Shown here in pieces: positions 25,787 to 35,249 of a DNA stretch of 64,000 bases (position 1 is the first letter of the stretch; each line of letters begins with the position of its first letter). This DNA is from Kutzneria sp. CA-103260 (GTDB lineage: Bacteria; Actinomycetota; Actinomycetes; Mycobacteriales; Pseudonocardiaceae), in assembly GCF_018263855.1 (NCBI RefSeq), contig NZ_CP073318.1, positions 6,200,001 through 6,264,000 on the forward strand. Direction: 5' to 3'. The notes under the pieces are model-generated. The model worked only from the letters and a program-made list of their open reading frames with translations. It did no database searches and was not told the origin of the DNA. A program made the translations under genes and the position numbers.

Positions 25787-27687
25787 ATCCGGCGGGTCAC
25801 TGTGGTGACGGGGCCCTTCTGGGCGACGCCGGAGTTGGCGAGCCAGCCGTCGAGCTGCTGCTGGACGCGGCCCAGGGTGGGGCGGCGGCCGGGGTCCTTG
25901 TCGAGGGAGGCCATCAGCAGCCGCCGGTGCACGGAACGCTCGGGCAGATTGGTGTTGGGCTCGGCGTTGGCCCCGGCGAGCAGGGCGGCCATGGGGTTCT
26001 CGCGGGTGCCGCGGGGCGGGTGGCCGGTGAGGGCGTAGCTGACGGTGGCGGCGAGCTGCCAGGCGTCGGAGGCGGGGCTGGCGGTCTCGCCGCGGGCGAC
26101 CTCGGGGGCCAGGTAGTCGGGGGTGCCCATCATCATGCCGGTGGCGGTGAGGGTGGAGTCGCCCCGCCGCCTCGCCAGGCCGAAGTCGATCAGGTGCGGC
26201 AGGCCCTCGGGGTCGATGATCACGTTGGATGGCTTGAGGTCCCGGTGCAGCACGGACTTCTCGTGGGCGGCGCCGAGGGCCCCGGCGAGGGTGGACCAGA
26301 GGCGGGCGGCGGCCACGTCGTCGAGTAAGCCGTTGCGCTGCATGGTCTGCGCCAGCGACATGCCCTCGACGTACTCCATCACGATGGCGATGCCGTCCTG
26401 CTCCTCGAGGATGTCGTAGACGTGCACGCAGTTCTCGTGGCGGACCGCGGCCAGCGCCCGGGCCTCCCGGTACATGCGCTCCTGGGTGTCGGCGTCGGAG
26501 GTGTGGGCGATCTTGATGGCGACCTGGCGGTTCAGGTTGCCGTCCATGGCCAGCCACACCTTGCCGAAGCCGCCGGCCCCGAGCTGGCGGATGCGGCGGA
26601 ACCGGCCGCCGAAGGAGTCGCCGGTGCTGTCGAACTTGGTGGGCGCGTCCAGCGGGTTGTAGACGGTCTTGTCCGGGTCCGGCGCGGGCGTGGTGGCCCA
26701 CGGCAGCGGGCCGGGAGTCATGGCCAGGCCACCGGCGGCGGCCGACGGCGGCGGCTGCACGCGGGTGGACGGCGGCAGCGGCCGGGGCTGTGGCTGGAAC
26801 TGGGTCTGCGGCCGCGGCTGCACCGGTGGGCGCTGCGGCTGGGGCTGCGGTTGGGGCTGGGCCTGGGTGTACATCTTGGTCGGCGGGTTCTGCCGGGGCA
26901 TGGCCGCCTGCGTCTGGGGCTTGGCCGGCGGCAGCGAGGGCGGCGCCGGCCGGTGCTCCCCCAGCGCCTTGGCCCCGGGCTCGTCCGCGGCGGAGGCGTG
27001 CTTGGGATTGGGGTGCAGCACGGCGTCGCTGGGCGTGCCGAGCATCTTCACGGCCAGCACGCCGACCGCGCTGACCGGCAGGAAGCCCAGCCAGAGCAGC
27101 CCGACCACGCCGACCGGCAGGCTCAGGGTGGAGAACACCAGGATGATGTACGGGGCGTAGAACAGCCGGGCCGGCCAGCGGGCCCCGCCGCGGAAGGCGT
27201 TCTTGGCCTGCTTGGTGATCCAGAACAGCACGAACACCGGCACCACGACCAGGGCGGCGATGGACAGCCACCGCTCCGGGCCGATCACCCCGCCGCTGAT
27301 CGCCTCGGCCCCCAGCGGCGTGTCCCCGAGCAGCCGGTTCTGGGGGGCCAGCACATAGCAGAACTTGTAGGTCAGGCTGGCCGCGCCGACCAGCTGCTGC
27401 GGGGCGTCGCGCAGCGCGTAGGCCGCCCCGGAGAACGCCGAGAACGGCAACAACAGGTTGCCGACCACGCCGATGCCGGTGAACAGCATCACCATCACCG
27501 GGTTGTAGTTGTTGCCGGTGACCTTGCGGATGAGGGCGACCACCATCGCCGCGGCGATCGGGGCCAGCGCGAAGAAGCCGCCGGTGATCACCGTCGTCAG
27601 CACCCAGTCGCCGTTGCAGACCTGCCATCCGAACGCGCTGTGCAGTCCAGACAGCAAGCCGATCACCAGCGCGCCGACACCATCCAC
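25783..27687 (-). CDS. Serine/threonine kinase with N-terminal multi-pass membrane domain
   Basis: The 634-aa protein has an unusual order. About residues 1-220 contain roughly five to six hydrophobic helices. A Pro/Gln-rich linker follows at about 240-340 (QPQPQPQPQRPP and similar). A C-terminal Hanks kinase domain starts near 355. The glycine loop is GAGGFGKVW, the catalytic HRDLKPSN lies near 481-488 and DFG is in LIDFGLARR. Most actinobacterial receptor kinases are reversed (kinase first, then membrane helix). The kinase motifs are intact. GTG 27687 is the start. Confidence 0.85.
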   Translation of the reverse strand: MDGVGALVIGLLSGLHSAFGWQVCNGDWVLTTVITGGFFALAPIAAAMVVALIRKVTGNNYNPVMVMLFTGIGVVGNLLLPFSAFSGAAYALRDAPQQLVGAASLTYKFCYVLAPQNRLLGDTPLGAEAISGGVIGPERWLSIAALVVVPVFVLFWITKQAKNAFRGGARWPARLFYAPYIILVFSTLSLPVGVVGLLWLGFLPVSAVGVLAVKMLGTPSDAVLHPNPKHASAADEPGAKALGEHRPAPPSLPPAKPQTQAAMPRQNPPTKMYTQAQPQPQPQPQRPPVQPRPQTQFQPQPRPLPPSTRVQPPPSAAAGGLAMTPGPLPWATTPAPDPDKTVYNPLDAPTKFDSTGDSFGGRFRRIRQLGAGGFGKVWLAMDGNLNRQVAIKIAHTSDADTQERMYREARALAAVRHENCVHVYDILEEQDGIAIVMEYVEGMSLAQTMQRNGLLDDVAAARLWSTLAGALGAAHEKSVLHRDLKPSNVIIDPEGLPHLIDFGLARRRGDSTLTATGMMMGTPDYLAPEVARGETASPASDAWQLAATVSYALTGHPPRGTRENPMAALLAGANAEPNTNLPERSVHRRLLMASLDKDPGRRPTLGRVQQQLDGWLANSGVAQKGPVTTVTRRI

Positions 27688-27799
27688 GAAGCCACTCTAT
27701 CGCCGAGCTGTCCTTGATAGCCCGTACAGAGCACAACCGTGTCTTTGCCGCCGCGTTCCGCGTCGGGGCTCGGCCCCTCGGACCCGCTGCCTTCGCTGG

Positions 27800-27869
27800 C
27801 CGGATTTTTCGAGGGCCGCACGTGCCGAGTGGCGGGGCACGTCGAGTGGCGGCCCTCAAAAAATCCGGC
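27800..27869. repeat. Long nested hairpin between kinase and GH92 genes
   Basis: Outer arms 27800-27820 (GCCGGATTTTTCGAGGGCCGC) and 27849-27869 are inverted repeats with one mismatch. An inner stem pairs CGTGCC (27821-27826) with GGCACG (27836-27841). The arms carry runs of T and A, so the structure resembles a bidirectional terminator. It lies upstream of the kinase start and downstream of the GH92 stop, both on the minus strand. Confidence 0.8.
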
Positions 27870-27955
27870 GGACACTCCAGGCAGCGGCGGGGCCGAGCAC
27901 TTTCTCATGTTGGCGGCCGAGGGCCATTCACTTGAACGACCCCCGGCCAGATGAA

Positions 27956-30628
27956 CTAGGGCAACGCCCAGGCCTGGGCGTTGGAGTTGTTGCAGTCGTA
28001 GATCTGGAGTTGGGTGCCGTTGGTGGTGGTGCTGTTGGGGTCGTCCAGGCAGCGGCCGGACTGGGGGTTGACCAGGCCGGCGCCCTGGACCTTCCACTGC
28101 TGGGCGCCGGAGCCGTTGCAGTCGTAGAGCTGCACCTTCACGCCGTTGGCGGTGCCAGAGCTGGTCACGTCCACGCACTTGCCCATGACCTGGAGGCTGC
28201 CGTCGCCGGGCGCGGCGAAGCGCTGGGCGTTGCTGCTGTTGCAGTCGTAGAGCTGGATCGCGGTGTTGTTGCCGAGGCCGCTGTGGTTGTCGTCGGCGCA
28301 CTTGCCGGCGATGCCGGACGTGATGGGGCCGGTCTTCACGTAGGGAGCACCGGTGCCGGGGTAGGACGGCGGCGCGGAGGACGTGGCCCACGAGGTGTTG
28401 GCGGTGGTGCCGAGCACGTAGTCAAGCGTCCCACCGGTGTTGACGATTGACGGTGACAGGAACGCGTTGTTCCACGTGGATCCATTGAGGGACAACGACT
28501 GCACGTACGGCGCGTTGTCGGCGGCCTGCGGGGCGTTCACGGTCAGCGTGTGCCCGCCGGGCAGCGTGATCACGGTCTGGGTGAACATCGGGCTGCCCAG
28601 GGCCAGGTCGGCGGTGCCCGGGGTCTCCGGGAACATGCCCAGCGCCGACCACACGTACCAGGCGCTCATGGTGCCCAGGTCGTCGTTGCCGGCCAGGCCG
28701 TTCGGCTTGTCGGTCCAGATCTGGTCCTGGACCTGCCGAATCACCTGCTGCGTCCGGTACGGCTGACCGACGTAGTCGTACTCCCAGGGCAGTTCGATGC
28801 TGGGCTCGTTGCCCAGGTCCGACTTGCTGCCACCGGCCCCGTTGAATCCGGACAGCACGCTGTTCAGATACGACTGGTACGCCGCGTTACCGCCGAACGC
28901 GGTGGCCAGGCCGTGAATGTTGAACGGCACCATGCCGGTGTACTGCCACGAGGTGCCCTCGACGAAATTGTCGCCGCTGGTGGCGCTGAATCCGCCGGTC
29001 CAGGAACCGTCGGCCTGCCGAGGCTGCATGAACTTGCTGGAGGTGTTGAACAGGTTCACCCATTCCTGGGCCCGGTTGGCGAACTTGGTCTGGTTGGCGG
29101 TGTCGCCGAGCGCCCCGGCGAACGCCGACAGGGCGAAGTCGGCGGTGTTGTACTCCAGCTGCGTGGACACCGGGCCGTAGAAGTTGCAGCAGTTCCACTG
29201 GCCGTCGGCCGGCAGGTAGCCCGGCGTCGTGAGGTAGTTCTGACCAGGGCGGATGTTGCCCTGCGTGGACGCCTCGTGCACCATGGCGGCCAGCGCGGCC
29301 GAGGTGTCGAAATTACGGGCGCCGAAAGCGTAGTAGTCGGCGAGAATGGCCGTGCCGGGGTCGCCGACCATCACGTACGTTTCACCGTTGTTCAACGCCC
29401 ACTTGGGCAGCATCCCGCTCTGCGCGTAGTCGTTGACCATGGACTGGGCGATGTCGCTGACGATATCCGGGGCGACCATCGCCGACAGCTGGGCCTGGGC
29501 CCGATATATGTCCCAGCCGGAGAAGTTGGCGTATTGCGCGTGCCCGCCGGTCACCGAGTGCACCTTGTTGTCGAATCCGATGTACTGCCCGTTCGAATCG
29601 GAGAAGACGTTCGGGTGCAACAGCGCGTGATACAGGGCCGTGTAGAAGGTCTGCTGCTGGGTGGTGGTGCCGCCGGCGATGGCTATTCGCCCCAGCATGG
29701 TGTTCCACGCCGAGTGCGCGGCCTGGTGCACCGAGTCGAAGTCCCAGTTGGGGTTCTCGGTGTCCCGGTTGCCCTGGGCGTTGGCCGTCGACACGTACGA
29801 GACGCCGACCTTGGCCTGCAGGACCTGGTTGGCGGTGGTGTCGAAGGTCAGGTACTCGCCGGAGGGCCCGGTCAGCTGCGGGGTGGCGGTCTGCGGCTGG
29901 GCCGGGGCGCCCGGGCGGGTGGTGTTCGGCGCCGGCCCCGAGGCGGAACTGAAGGTGCCGTTCACCGTGAACGGATGGTCGAACTTGGCGGCGAAGTACA
30001 CCGTGTACGTCGCGGAAGCGCCACAGAAATGGCCGGTGGTGACCGATCCGACGACCTCGGTGTTGCTGACCGCCGTCACGGTGGTGTTGCTGACCGAGTT
30101 CTGGCTGCCGGCCAGCTTGATCAGCAGGTTGGCCTGCTTGGTCGCCGGGAAGGTGAAGCGGCCCATGCCGGATCTGGTGGTCGTGGTCAGCTCGGTGGTG
30201 ATGCCGGAGTTGAGCTTGACCTTGTAGTAGCCGGCGTCGGCCTGTTCGTTGGCGTGCGAGAACGCCGCTGTCGCGCCGCCGTTGACGGCGCCGGTGGTGG
30301 GCAGGAAGGGCACATCGCCCATGGCCCCGCAGCCGGGACCGGCGATGTGGGTGAGGCTGAAGCCGGTGATCGAGGAGTCGTTGTATTCGTAGCCGCCGCC
30401 GTCGGGCCGGCTGGGCGTGTCCGGGCTCCACTGGACCATGCCGAACGGCGAGTCCGCGCCCGGGAAGTCATCGGCGGCGTTGCTGGTGCCGATGAACGGG
30501 TTGACGATCGAGGCAGGGTCGGCCACTAGCGAGGGCTGTGCCGGGGCCGCCGATGCAGAGGGGATCGGCCCGAGCGGAATGAGCAGGGTCGCCAGCGCGG
30601 CCAACGCCAGCGTCGGGGTTAAGGCCAT
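27956..30628 (-). CDS. Secreted GH92 alpha-mannosidase with C-terminal ricin-type lectin
   Basis: This is an exported protein of about 890 aa. A signal peptide ending near ASA (residue ~26) is followed by the GH92 beta-sandwich/catalytic region (VNPFIGTSNAADDFPGADSPFGMVQWSPD...GYEYNDSSITGFSLTHIAGPGC). The C-terminal ~125 residues form a CBM13/ricin domain with repeated QLYDCN/QIYDCN motifs. GH92 enzymes are calcium-dependent exo-alpha-mannosidases, so fungal or yeast mannan is a likely substrate. ATG 30628 is chosen because AAAGGG lies 9 nt upstream; GTG 30637 is too close to that site. A LacI-type palindrome lies just upstream. Confidence 0.92.
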   Translation of the reverse strand: MALTPTLALAALATLLIPLGPIPSASAAPAQPSLVADPASIVNPFIGTSNAADDFPGADSPFGMVQWSPDTPSRPDGGGYEYNDSSITGFSLTHIAGPGCGAMGDVPFLPTTGAVNGGATAAFSHANEQADAGYYKVKLNSGITTELTTTTRSGMGRFTFPATKQANLLIKLAGSQNSVSNTTVTAVSNTEVVGSVTTGHFCGASATYTVYFAAKFDHPFTVNGTFSSASGPAPNTTRPGAPAQPQTATPQLTGPSGEYLTFDTTANQVLQAKVGVSYVSTANAQGNRDTENPNWDFDSVHQAAHSAWNTMLGRIAIAGGTTTQQQTFYTALYHALLHPNVFSDSNGQYIGFDNKVHSVTGGHAQYANFSGWDIYRAQAQLSAMVAPDIVSDIAQSMVNDYAQSGMLPKWALNNGETYVMVGDPGTAILADYYAFGARNFDTSAALAAMVHEASTQGNIRPGQNYLTTPGYLPADGQWNCCNFYGPVSTQLEYNTADFALSAFAGALGDTANQTKFANRAQEWVNLFNTSSKFMQPRQADGSWTGGFSATSGDNFVEGTSWQYTGMVPFNIHGLATAFGGNAAYQSYLNSVLSGFNGAGGSKSDLGNEPSIELPWEYDYVGQPYRTQQVIRQVQDQIWTDKPNGLAGNDDLGTMSAWYVWSALGMFPETPGTADLALGSPMFTQTVITLPGGHTLTVNAPQAADNAPYVQSLSLNGSTWNNAFLSPSIVNTGGTLDYVLGTTANTSWATSSAPPSYPGTGAPYVKTGPITSGIAGKCADDNHSGLGNNTAIQLYDCNSSNAQRFAAPGDGSLQVMGKCVDVTSSGTANGVKVQLYDCNGSGAQQWKVQGAGLVNPQSGRCLDDPNSTTTNGTQLQIYDCNNSNAQAWALP

Positions 30629-30646
30629 CAAGTTCACCCTTTCGCG

Positions 30647-30662
30647 ATGACATCGTTGTCAT
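30647..30662. promoter_or_regulatory. LacI-type operator upstream of the GH92 gene
   Basis: ATGACATCGTTGTCAT is a near-perfect dyad with the central CG typical of LacI-family sites (compare TGACAACGTTGTCA reported for actinobacterial sugar regulators). It sits 18 bp upstream of the GH92 ATG and overlaps the expected transcription start. The regulator is not in this window. Confidence 0.65.
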
Positions 30663-30887
30663 AACCACCGATATGAACATCGGCCGCCCCAGCGGCCCGA
30701 CGCACCGCCGAGCGGCCGATCATGACCATCGGTCACGTCGACCATGCGGCCCAGGGACGAACCGGATACATCGGAGGACTGTTGACCGGGGGCCGTGCAC
30801 CCGCGTAGAAAGTCACTGCCGCGCGCCACCGCCACGCCGTGCTCGTTCCACACGAGCGCGGCTCGTTCCTCGTGAGGACGTGCATAG

Positions 30888-32153
30888 GTGATCGGTCAGC
30901 TCGGTGCGGCGCTGGTGACAACGGTGGGCCTGGTCCTGGCCCCGTTGTGCCACGACGCGGCCTCAGTGAAACCCCCGCACACCGTGGTGATGGACGGCCA
31001 TGCCCTGGCCGCGACCAAGGTGCGGCTGGTGACGGGCACCGCGTCCCAGGCGACCCGCACCGCGTACAACCTGCTCGTCAAGACCGCCGACGCGGACCTG
31101 ACGGCCGGTCCGTGGTCGGTGATGGACAAGCCCCAGACCCCGCCCAGCGGCGACAAGCACGACTACATGAGCCAGGCCCCCTACTGGTGGGCCGGGCCCA
31201 AGACGCCGGACAACCCGATGGGCTGCCCGTACGTCAACAAGGACGGCCAGCGCAATCCCGAGGCCGACGCGATCACCGACCACACCTACCGGATGGTGGC
31301 CTGGGACGCGATCCGGGACCTGGCGCTGGCCTGGTACTACACCGGCGACGCGCGCTACGCCGCCCGCGCCGAGCTGGACATCCGCACCTGGTTCCTGAAC
31401 CCGGCCACGGCGATGAACCCGAACCTGAACTTCGCCCAGATCATCCCGTGCAGCACCAAGATCTCCGGCACCGGCATCATCGACTCCTCGCAGAGCCTGA
31501 CCCAGGTGCTGGACGCGATCACCGTGCTGGAGTCGGGCGCGCCCGGCTGGAGCGGCAAGGACTCGACCGGCCTGAAGGCCTGGTTCACCAAGTTCCTGGA
31601 CTGGATGCAGACCAGCCCGCAGGCCAAGCTGGAGCTGGCCGCCACCAACAACCACGGCAGCTTCATCGACCAGCAGAACGCCGCGATGGCCGCCTACATC
31701 GGCAACACCAAGCTGGCCAAGAGCATTGTCGAGTCGGTGAAGCTGAACCGCATCGACAAGCAGATCAAGCCCGACGGCAGCCAGCCGCTGGAGCTGACCC
31801 GCACGATGTCGTGGCACTACTCCAACTTCAACCTGGTGGCGCTGGGCCGGCTGGCCGAGATCGGCCAGAACCTGGGCATCGACCTGTGGCACTACACCAG
31901 CCCCAGCGGCGGCAACATCCTCAAGGCGGTCGACTTCCTGATCCCGGCCGCGGAGAAGGGCCAGAGCGCCTGGCCGTACCAGCAGATCAACGTGTTCGAC
32001 CAGTCGATCGCCGTGGACATCTTCCACGCGGCCGCCGACCAGGCCCACGACAAGGCCGCCGGCGCGGCGATCGCCAAGACCCCGGTGCCGGCCCTGGGCG
32101 ACCTGTGGCCCGTCCGGCCCGGCGTGACCTCCCTCGACCCGCCGCTCAAGTGA
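30888..32153 (+). CDS. Alginate-lyase-family polysaccharide lyase, probably secreted
   Basis: The 421-aa protein has a hydrophobic N-terminus suggesting export. An alpha-toroid alginate-lyase-type domain follows: HDYMSQAPYWW at about 85-95, then NNHGSF and WHYSNFNLVALG. The Asn/His and Tyr/His motifs match the proposed catalytic residues of the family. The true polymer may be a uronic-acid glycan other than alginate. GTG 30888 has GAGGA 8 nt upstream. It is followed after 23 bp by the beta-helix gene, forming a likely operon. Confidence 0.85.
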   Translation: MIGQLGAALVTTVGLVLAPLCHDAASVKPPHTVVMDGHALAATKVRLVTGTASQATRTAYNLLVKTADADLTAGPWSVMDKPQTPPSGDKHDYMSQAPYWWAGPKTPDNPMGCPYVNKDGQRNPEADAITDHTYRMVAWDAIRDLALAWYYTGDARYAARAELDIRTWFLNPATAMNPNLNFAQIIPCSTKISGTGIIDSSQSLTQVLDAITVLESGAPGWSGKDSTGLKAWFTKFLDWMQTSPQAKLELAATNNHGSFIDQQNAAMAAYIGNTKLAKSIVESVKLNRIDKQIKPDGSQPLELTRTMSWHYSNFNLVALGRLAEIGQNLGIDLWHYTSPSGGNILKAVDFLIPAAEKGQSAWPYQQINVFDQSIAVDIFHAAADQAHDKAAGAAIAKTPVPALGDLWPVRPGVTSLDPPLK

Positions 32154-32176
32154 CCGCCTGACAGGAGTTCTCAACG

Positions 32177-34120
32177 ATGAAGCCACTGCGCGGTGGCGTG
32201 CTGCTGGCTGCCCTGCTCACGGTGAGCATGGCGGGCATCGGGCACGCCGACGCGGCGACCACGGTCTACGTGTCGCCGACCGGATCGGATGCCAACCCGG
32301 GCACCAGCGCCTCGGCCCCGCTCAAGACCGTGGGCCGGGCCCAGCAGGTCGTGCGGGGCCTGGTCGCCGGCCAGACCGGGGACATCACCGTGAGCCTGGC
32401 CGACGGCGTGTACCCGCTGTCGTCCACGTTGTCGTTGGGCGCCAACGACAGTGGGACGGGCGGGCACAACGTGGTGTGGACCGCGGCGACCGGGGCCCAT
32501 CCGGTGCTCAGTGGCGGCATCGGGATCACGGGATGGACGAAGTCGGACGCCGGCAAGAACATCTGGTCGGCGCCTGCACCGTCCACTCTGGACACCCGTC
32601 AGCTGGACGTGAACGGCGTCCGGGCTCAGCGGGCGAGTGGGCAACTGCCCGTCACGCTGACCCGGACGGCCACCGGCTACACCGCTTCGGCGTCCACGAT
32701 GGCCGGTTGGCGCAACCCGAGTGACATCGAGTTCGTGTACCGGGGCGGGCTCGGCGCGTGGACCGAGCCCCGCTGCCCGATCGGCTCGATGTCCGGCAAG
32801 ACCATCACGATGGCCCAGCCGTGCTGGAACAACTCGGAGAAGCGCGTGATGCGCACCGACGGTTCCGGCCGCACGTACGAACTCGTTGGCCGGCAGGCGA
32901 TCACCGAGTCGCCGACGCTGGTGGAGAACGCCTACGAGCTGCTCGACTCCCCCGGCGAGTGGTACCTCGACCGGGCCAAGCACACCGTCTACTACATCCC
33001 GCGCAGCGGCGAGAACCTCGCCACCGCAACGGTCACCGCGCCGCAGCTGGAGCACCTGGTGACCGGCGACGGCGTGCACAACGTGGTGTTCAACGGCATC
33101 CAGTTCTCCTACGCGACCTGGTTGCAACCCAACACATCCGAGGGCTTCTCCGAGATACAGGCCAACTACACGCTGACCGGCGCGCACGGCTGGGACCAGC
33201 AGGGCCTGTGCAAGTTCGTGCCCGGCGGCACCTGCCCGTACGGGGCGTGGACCAAGCAGGGCGCGGCGGTGACCCTCACCGGCGACCAGAACGTGCAGTT
33301 CACCGACGACTCGTTCACGCATCTCGGCGGCACCGGGCTGGATCTGGGCACCGGCTCGCAGAACGACCTGGTCAAGGGCAGCGTGTTCACCGACATCTCC
33401 GGCAACGGCCTGGCCCTGGGCGGCGTCGACGTGGTCACGCCGACCGCCGCGCAGCGCACCAGCAACGACCAGATCGTCGACAACCACGTGTACAACGTGG
33501 CCTCGGAGTTCGTCGGCGGCATCGGCATCGACATCGGCTACGTCGAGCACGCCACGGTCTCGCACAACCAGATCGACCACGTGCCCTACACCGGCATCTC
33601 CATCGGCTGGGGCGGCTGGCCGGACAAGGTGAAGCTGCCGGCGCAGCCGAACTACTCCAACAACAACACGCTGGCCAACAACCTGATCTTCGACCACATG
33701 CAGCTACTCAACGACGGGGCGGCCATCTACACCAACGGCATCACCGGCTCCTCGCTGGCCGGCGGCGAGCACATCACCGGCAACCTGTTCCACGACCAGA
33801 CCGGCAAGGGCCACGTGATCTACACCGACAACGGGGCCAGCTACATCACCATCACCGGCAACGGCGTGTACAGCACCGGCGCGGCCAACGCCTGGGGCAG
33901 CAAGCACGTGGACTACACCGCCAACGACGGCAACTACGACCCGCTGGACATCGAGAACAACTACTGGCAGAACGGGTCCGGCGACTCGAACTCGAAGAAG
34001 GTCGTGCTGAAGAACAACCACGCCATCACCGGCGCGAGCGGCGTGCCGGCGAGCATCGTGGCCAACGCCGGCATCGAGAAGGCCTACACCGGCATCCTGA
34101 ACTGGAAGCCGGCCGCCTGA
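32177..34120 (+). CDS. Secreted right-handed parallel beta-helix protein
   Basis: The 647-aa protein has a signal peptide (residues 1-26, ending GHADA). TTVYVSPTGSDANPGTSASAPLKT, a common opening of beta-helix glycan enzymes, follows. Repeated short strands with Asn ladders (VFNGIQFSYAT, VKGSVFTDISGNGLALGG, HNQIDHVPYTGISIGWGG) indicate a pectate-lyase-like fold. The activity may be lyase or hydrolase on a polysaccharide. Tight spacing after the alginate-lyase-type gene, with ACAGGAG upstream of ATG 32177, supports joint expression. Confidence 0.88.
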   Translation: MKPLRGGVLLAALLTVSMAGIGHADAATTVYVSPTGSDANPGTSASAPLKTVGRAQQVVRGLVAGQTGDITVSLADGVYPLSSTLSLGANDSGTGGHNVVWTAATGAHPVLSGGIGITGWTKSDAGKNIWSAPAPSTLDTRQLDVNGVRAQRASGQLPVTLTRTATGYTASASTMAGWRNPSDIEFVYRGGLGAWTEPRCPIGSMSGKTITMAQPCWNNSEKRVMRTDGSGRTYELVGRQAITESPTLVENAYELLDSPGEWYLDRAKHTVYYIPRSGENLATATVTAPQLEHLVTGDGVHNVVFNGIQFSYATWLQPNTSEGFSEIQANYTLTGAHGWDQQGLCKFVPGGTCPYGAWTKQGAAVTLTGDQNVQFTDDSFTHLGGTGLDLGTGSQNDLVKGSVFTDISGNGLALGGVDVVTPTAAQRTSNDQIVDNHVYNVASEFVGGIGIDIGYVEHATVSHNQIDHVPYTGISIGWGGWPDKVKLPAQPNYSNNNTLANNLIFDHMQLLNDGAAIYTNGITGSSLAGGEHITGNLFHDQTGKGHVIYTDNGASYITITGNGVYSTGAANAWGSKHVDYTANDGNYDPLDIENNYWQNGSGDSNSKKVVLKNNHAITGASGVPASIVANAGIEKAYTGILNWKPAA

Positions 34121-34128
34121 CCTCCATG

Positions 34129-34207
34129 TCATGAAGGGCCCCTTCCGCACGTTCAACGTCAGGAAGGGGCCCTTCATGACGTTGAACGCCAGGAAAGCCC
34201 CCTTCCC
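34129..34207. repeat. Family A hairpin, one and a half units
   Basis: Bases 34129-34179 form a hairpin beginning TCATGAAGGGCCCCTTCC and ending in its near-complement. They are followed directly by an extra half unit, 34180-34207 (CGTTGAACGCCAGGAAAGCC onward), whose stem sequence belongs to a different variant (GGGGGCTTTCCTGGCG). It lies between the beta-helix gene and the convergent methyltransferase gene. The compound structure suggests recombination between variants. Confidence 0.87.
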
Positions 34208-34226
34208 AACACTCGGGGCCGGCGCG

Positions 34227-34985
34227 CTACGGCACGCGACGGGCGAGGTGGGCGACGAGGTCGGCGTTGACCTCGACCATCTCGGGCAGGACGTCGAGGA
34301 TCCGGCTGTACACCTGTTCCCGCGTCGCGGCCGGCAGTTCGAGATAGGCCGAGATGGTGGACAGCAGGCCGACGTAGTCGTGCGCACTCATCATCGAGCG
34401 GCGTTCCACCACGGACTGCTGAACGTCCTCGAACAGGTCGGACTGCTGGAGCTCGGTGCCTGGCCACTGCATGGCCTGCTCCGGCGGCGTTCCGTCCGGC
34501 GAGGGAATCTCGTCGCTGTCCAGGAACGGAGCTCGGGCCGCGTTCACGGCCGCCAGCAGCGCCGGGTCGGCCAACAGGGTTCGGCCGCCGACCGAGGCGA
34601 ACACGCCGCCGGGTTCCAGCATCGCGGCCACGCGCGGCCACCGGTTGTCCGGATTAGTCCAGTGCAATGAGGCTGCCGCGTAGACCAGCCCGTAGCCACC
34701 GCCCGGCGGCAGGTCCTCGAAGGCGGCGTGCACGGTCTCGACGGTCGGCAATTGCTTGCGCAGCTCCGCCAACATGGCTTCGTCGGGATCAGTCGCGGTG
34801 ACCGCGATTCCCCGCTGTGCGAACAGCCGCGTGGCCTTGCCCGTGCCCGCGCCGATCTCCAGGGCTGTCCGCACCGGCCGGCCCGCGTAGGCCAGCACCA
34901 GGTCGGCGAGGCTGTCGGGATAACCGGGCCGGAACCGCTCGTAGGTCTCCGCCACCGCTCCGAAACTCAAGGCACGCCCAGACAT
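34227..34985 (-). CDS. Class I SAM-dependent methyltransferase
   Basis: The 252-aa protein carries the SAM-binding motif I ALEIGAGTGKATRLFA near residues 41-56, an acidic motif II (TATDPDEAML) and the post-motif LVYAAASLHWTNPDNRW. It belongs to the methyltransferase 11-type family common in secondary metabolism and lipid modification. The substrate is unknown. ATG 34985 (MSGRALSFG) is chosen. The gene is monocistronic in appearance. Confidence 0.87.
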   Translation of the reverse strand: MSGRALSFGAVAETYERFRPGYPDSLADLVLAYAGRPVRTALEIGAGTGKATRLFAQRGIAVTATDPDEAMLAELRKQLPTVETVHAAFEDLPPGGGYGLVYAAASLHWTNPDNRWPRVAAMLEPGGVFASVGGRTLLADPALLAAVNAARAPFLDSDEIPSPDGTPPEQAMQWPGTELQQSDLFEDVQQSVVERRSMMSAHDYVGLLSTISAYLELPAATREQVYSRILDVLPEMVEVNADLVAHLARRVP

Positions 34986-35249
34986 GAAGAGCATCCTGGC
35001 ACGGGGCGAGCGGTTGACGCCCGGCGATTTTCGGCGGCCGAGCCGGGCAGGATGCCCTGCACATCCCACCCGGCCCACGTCGGGACGGCAACACCAGCGG
35101 GTGGCGGCCCGCTGCCACTGCCTACCCAGTCGGCCGCGATCCGTCCGCGCGGACGTCTTTCTTCGCATCGCCTGCCGTGGCGAGCGTAACGAGCCCACCG
35201 GTTCCGCCGGTCCGGCCGCGACGTCGGGCAGGGATATCCCCCACGAGCG

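Noticed and set aside
1499..32594. Recurrent TCCAC-N-GTGGA-like words
   Set aside because: Most lie inside coding regions and follow common Ser-Thr-Val-Asp codon use; no consistent position relative to promoters.
34129..34207. Peptides such as MKGPFLTLNVRKGPF read from hairpins
   Set aside because: They come from translating family A palindromes. The same residues appear in different false frames at several loci.
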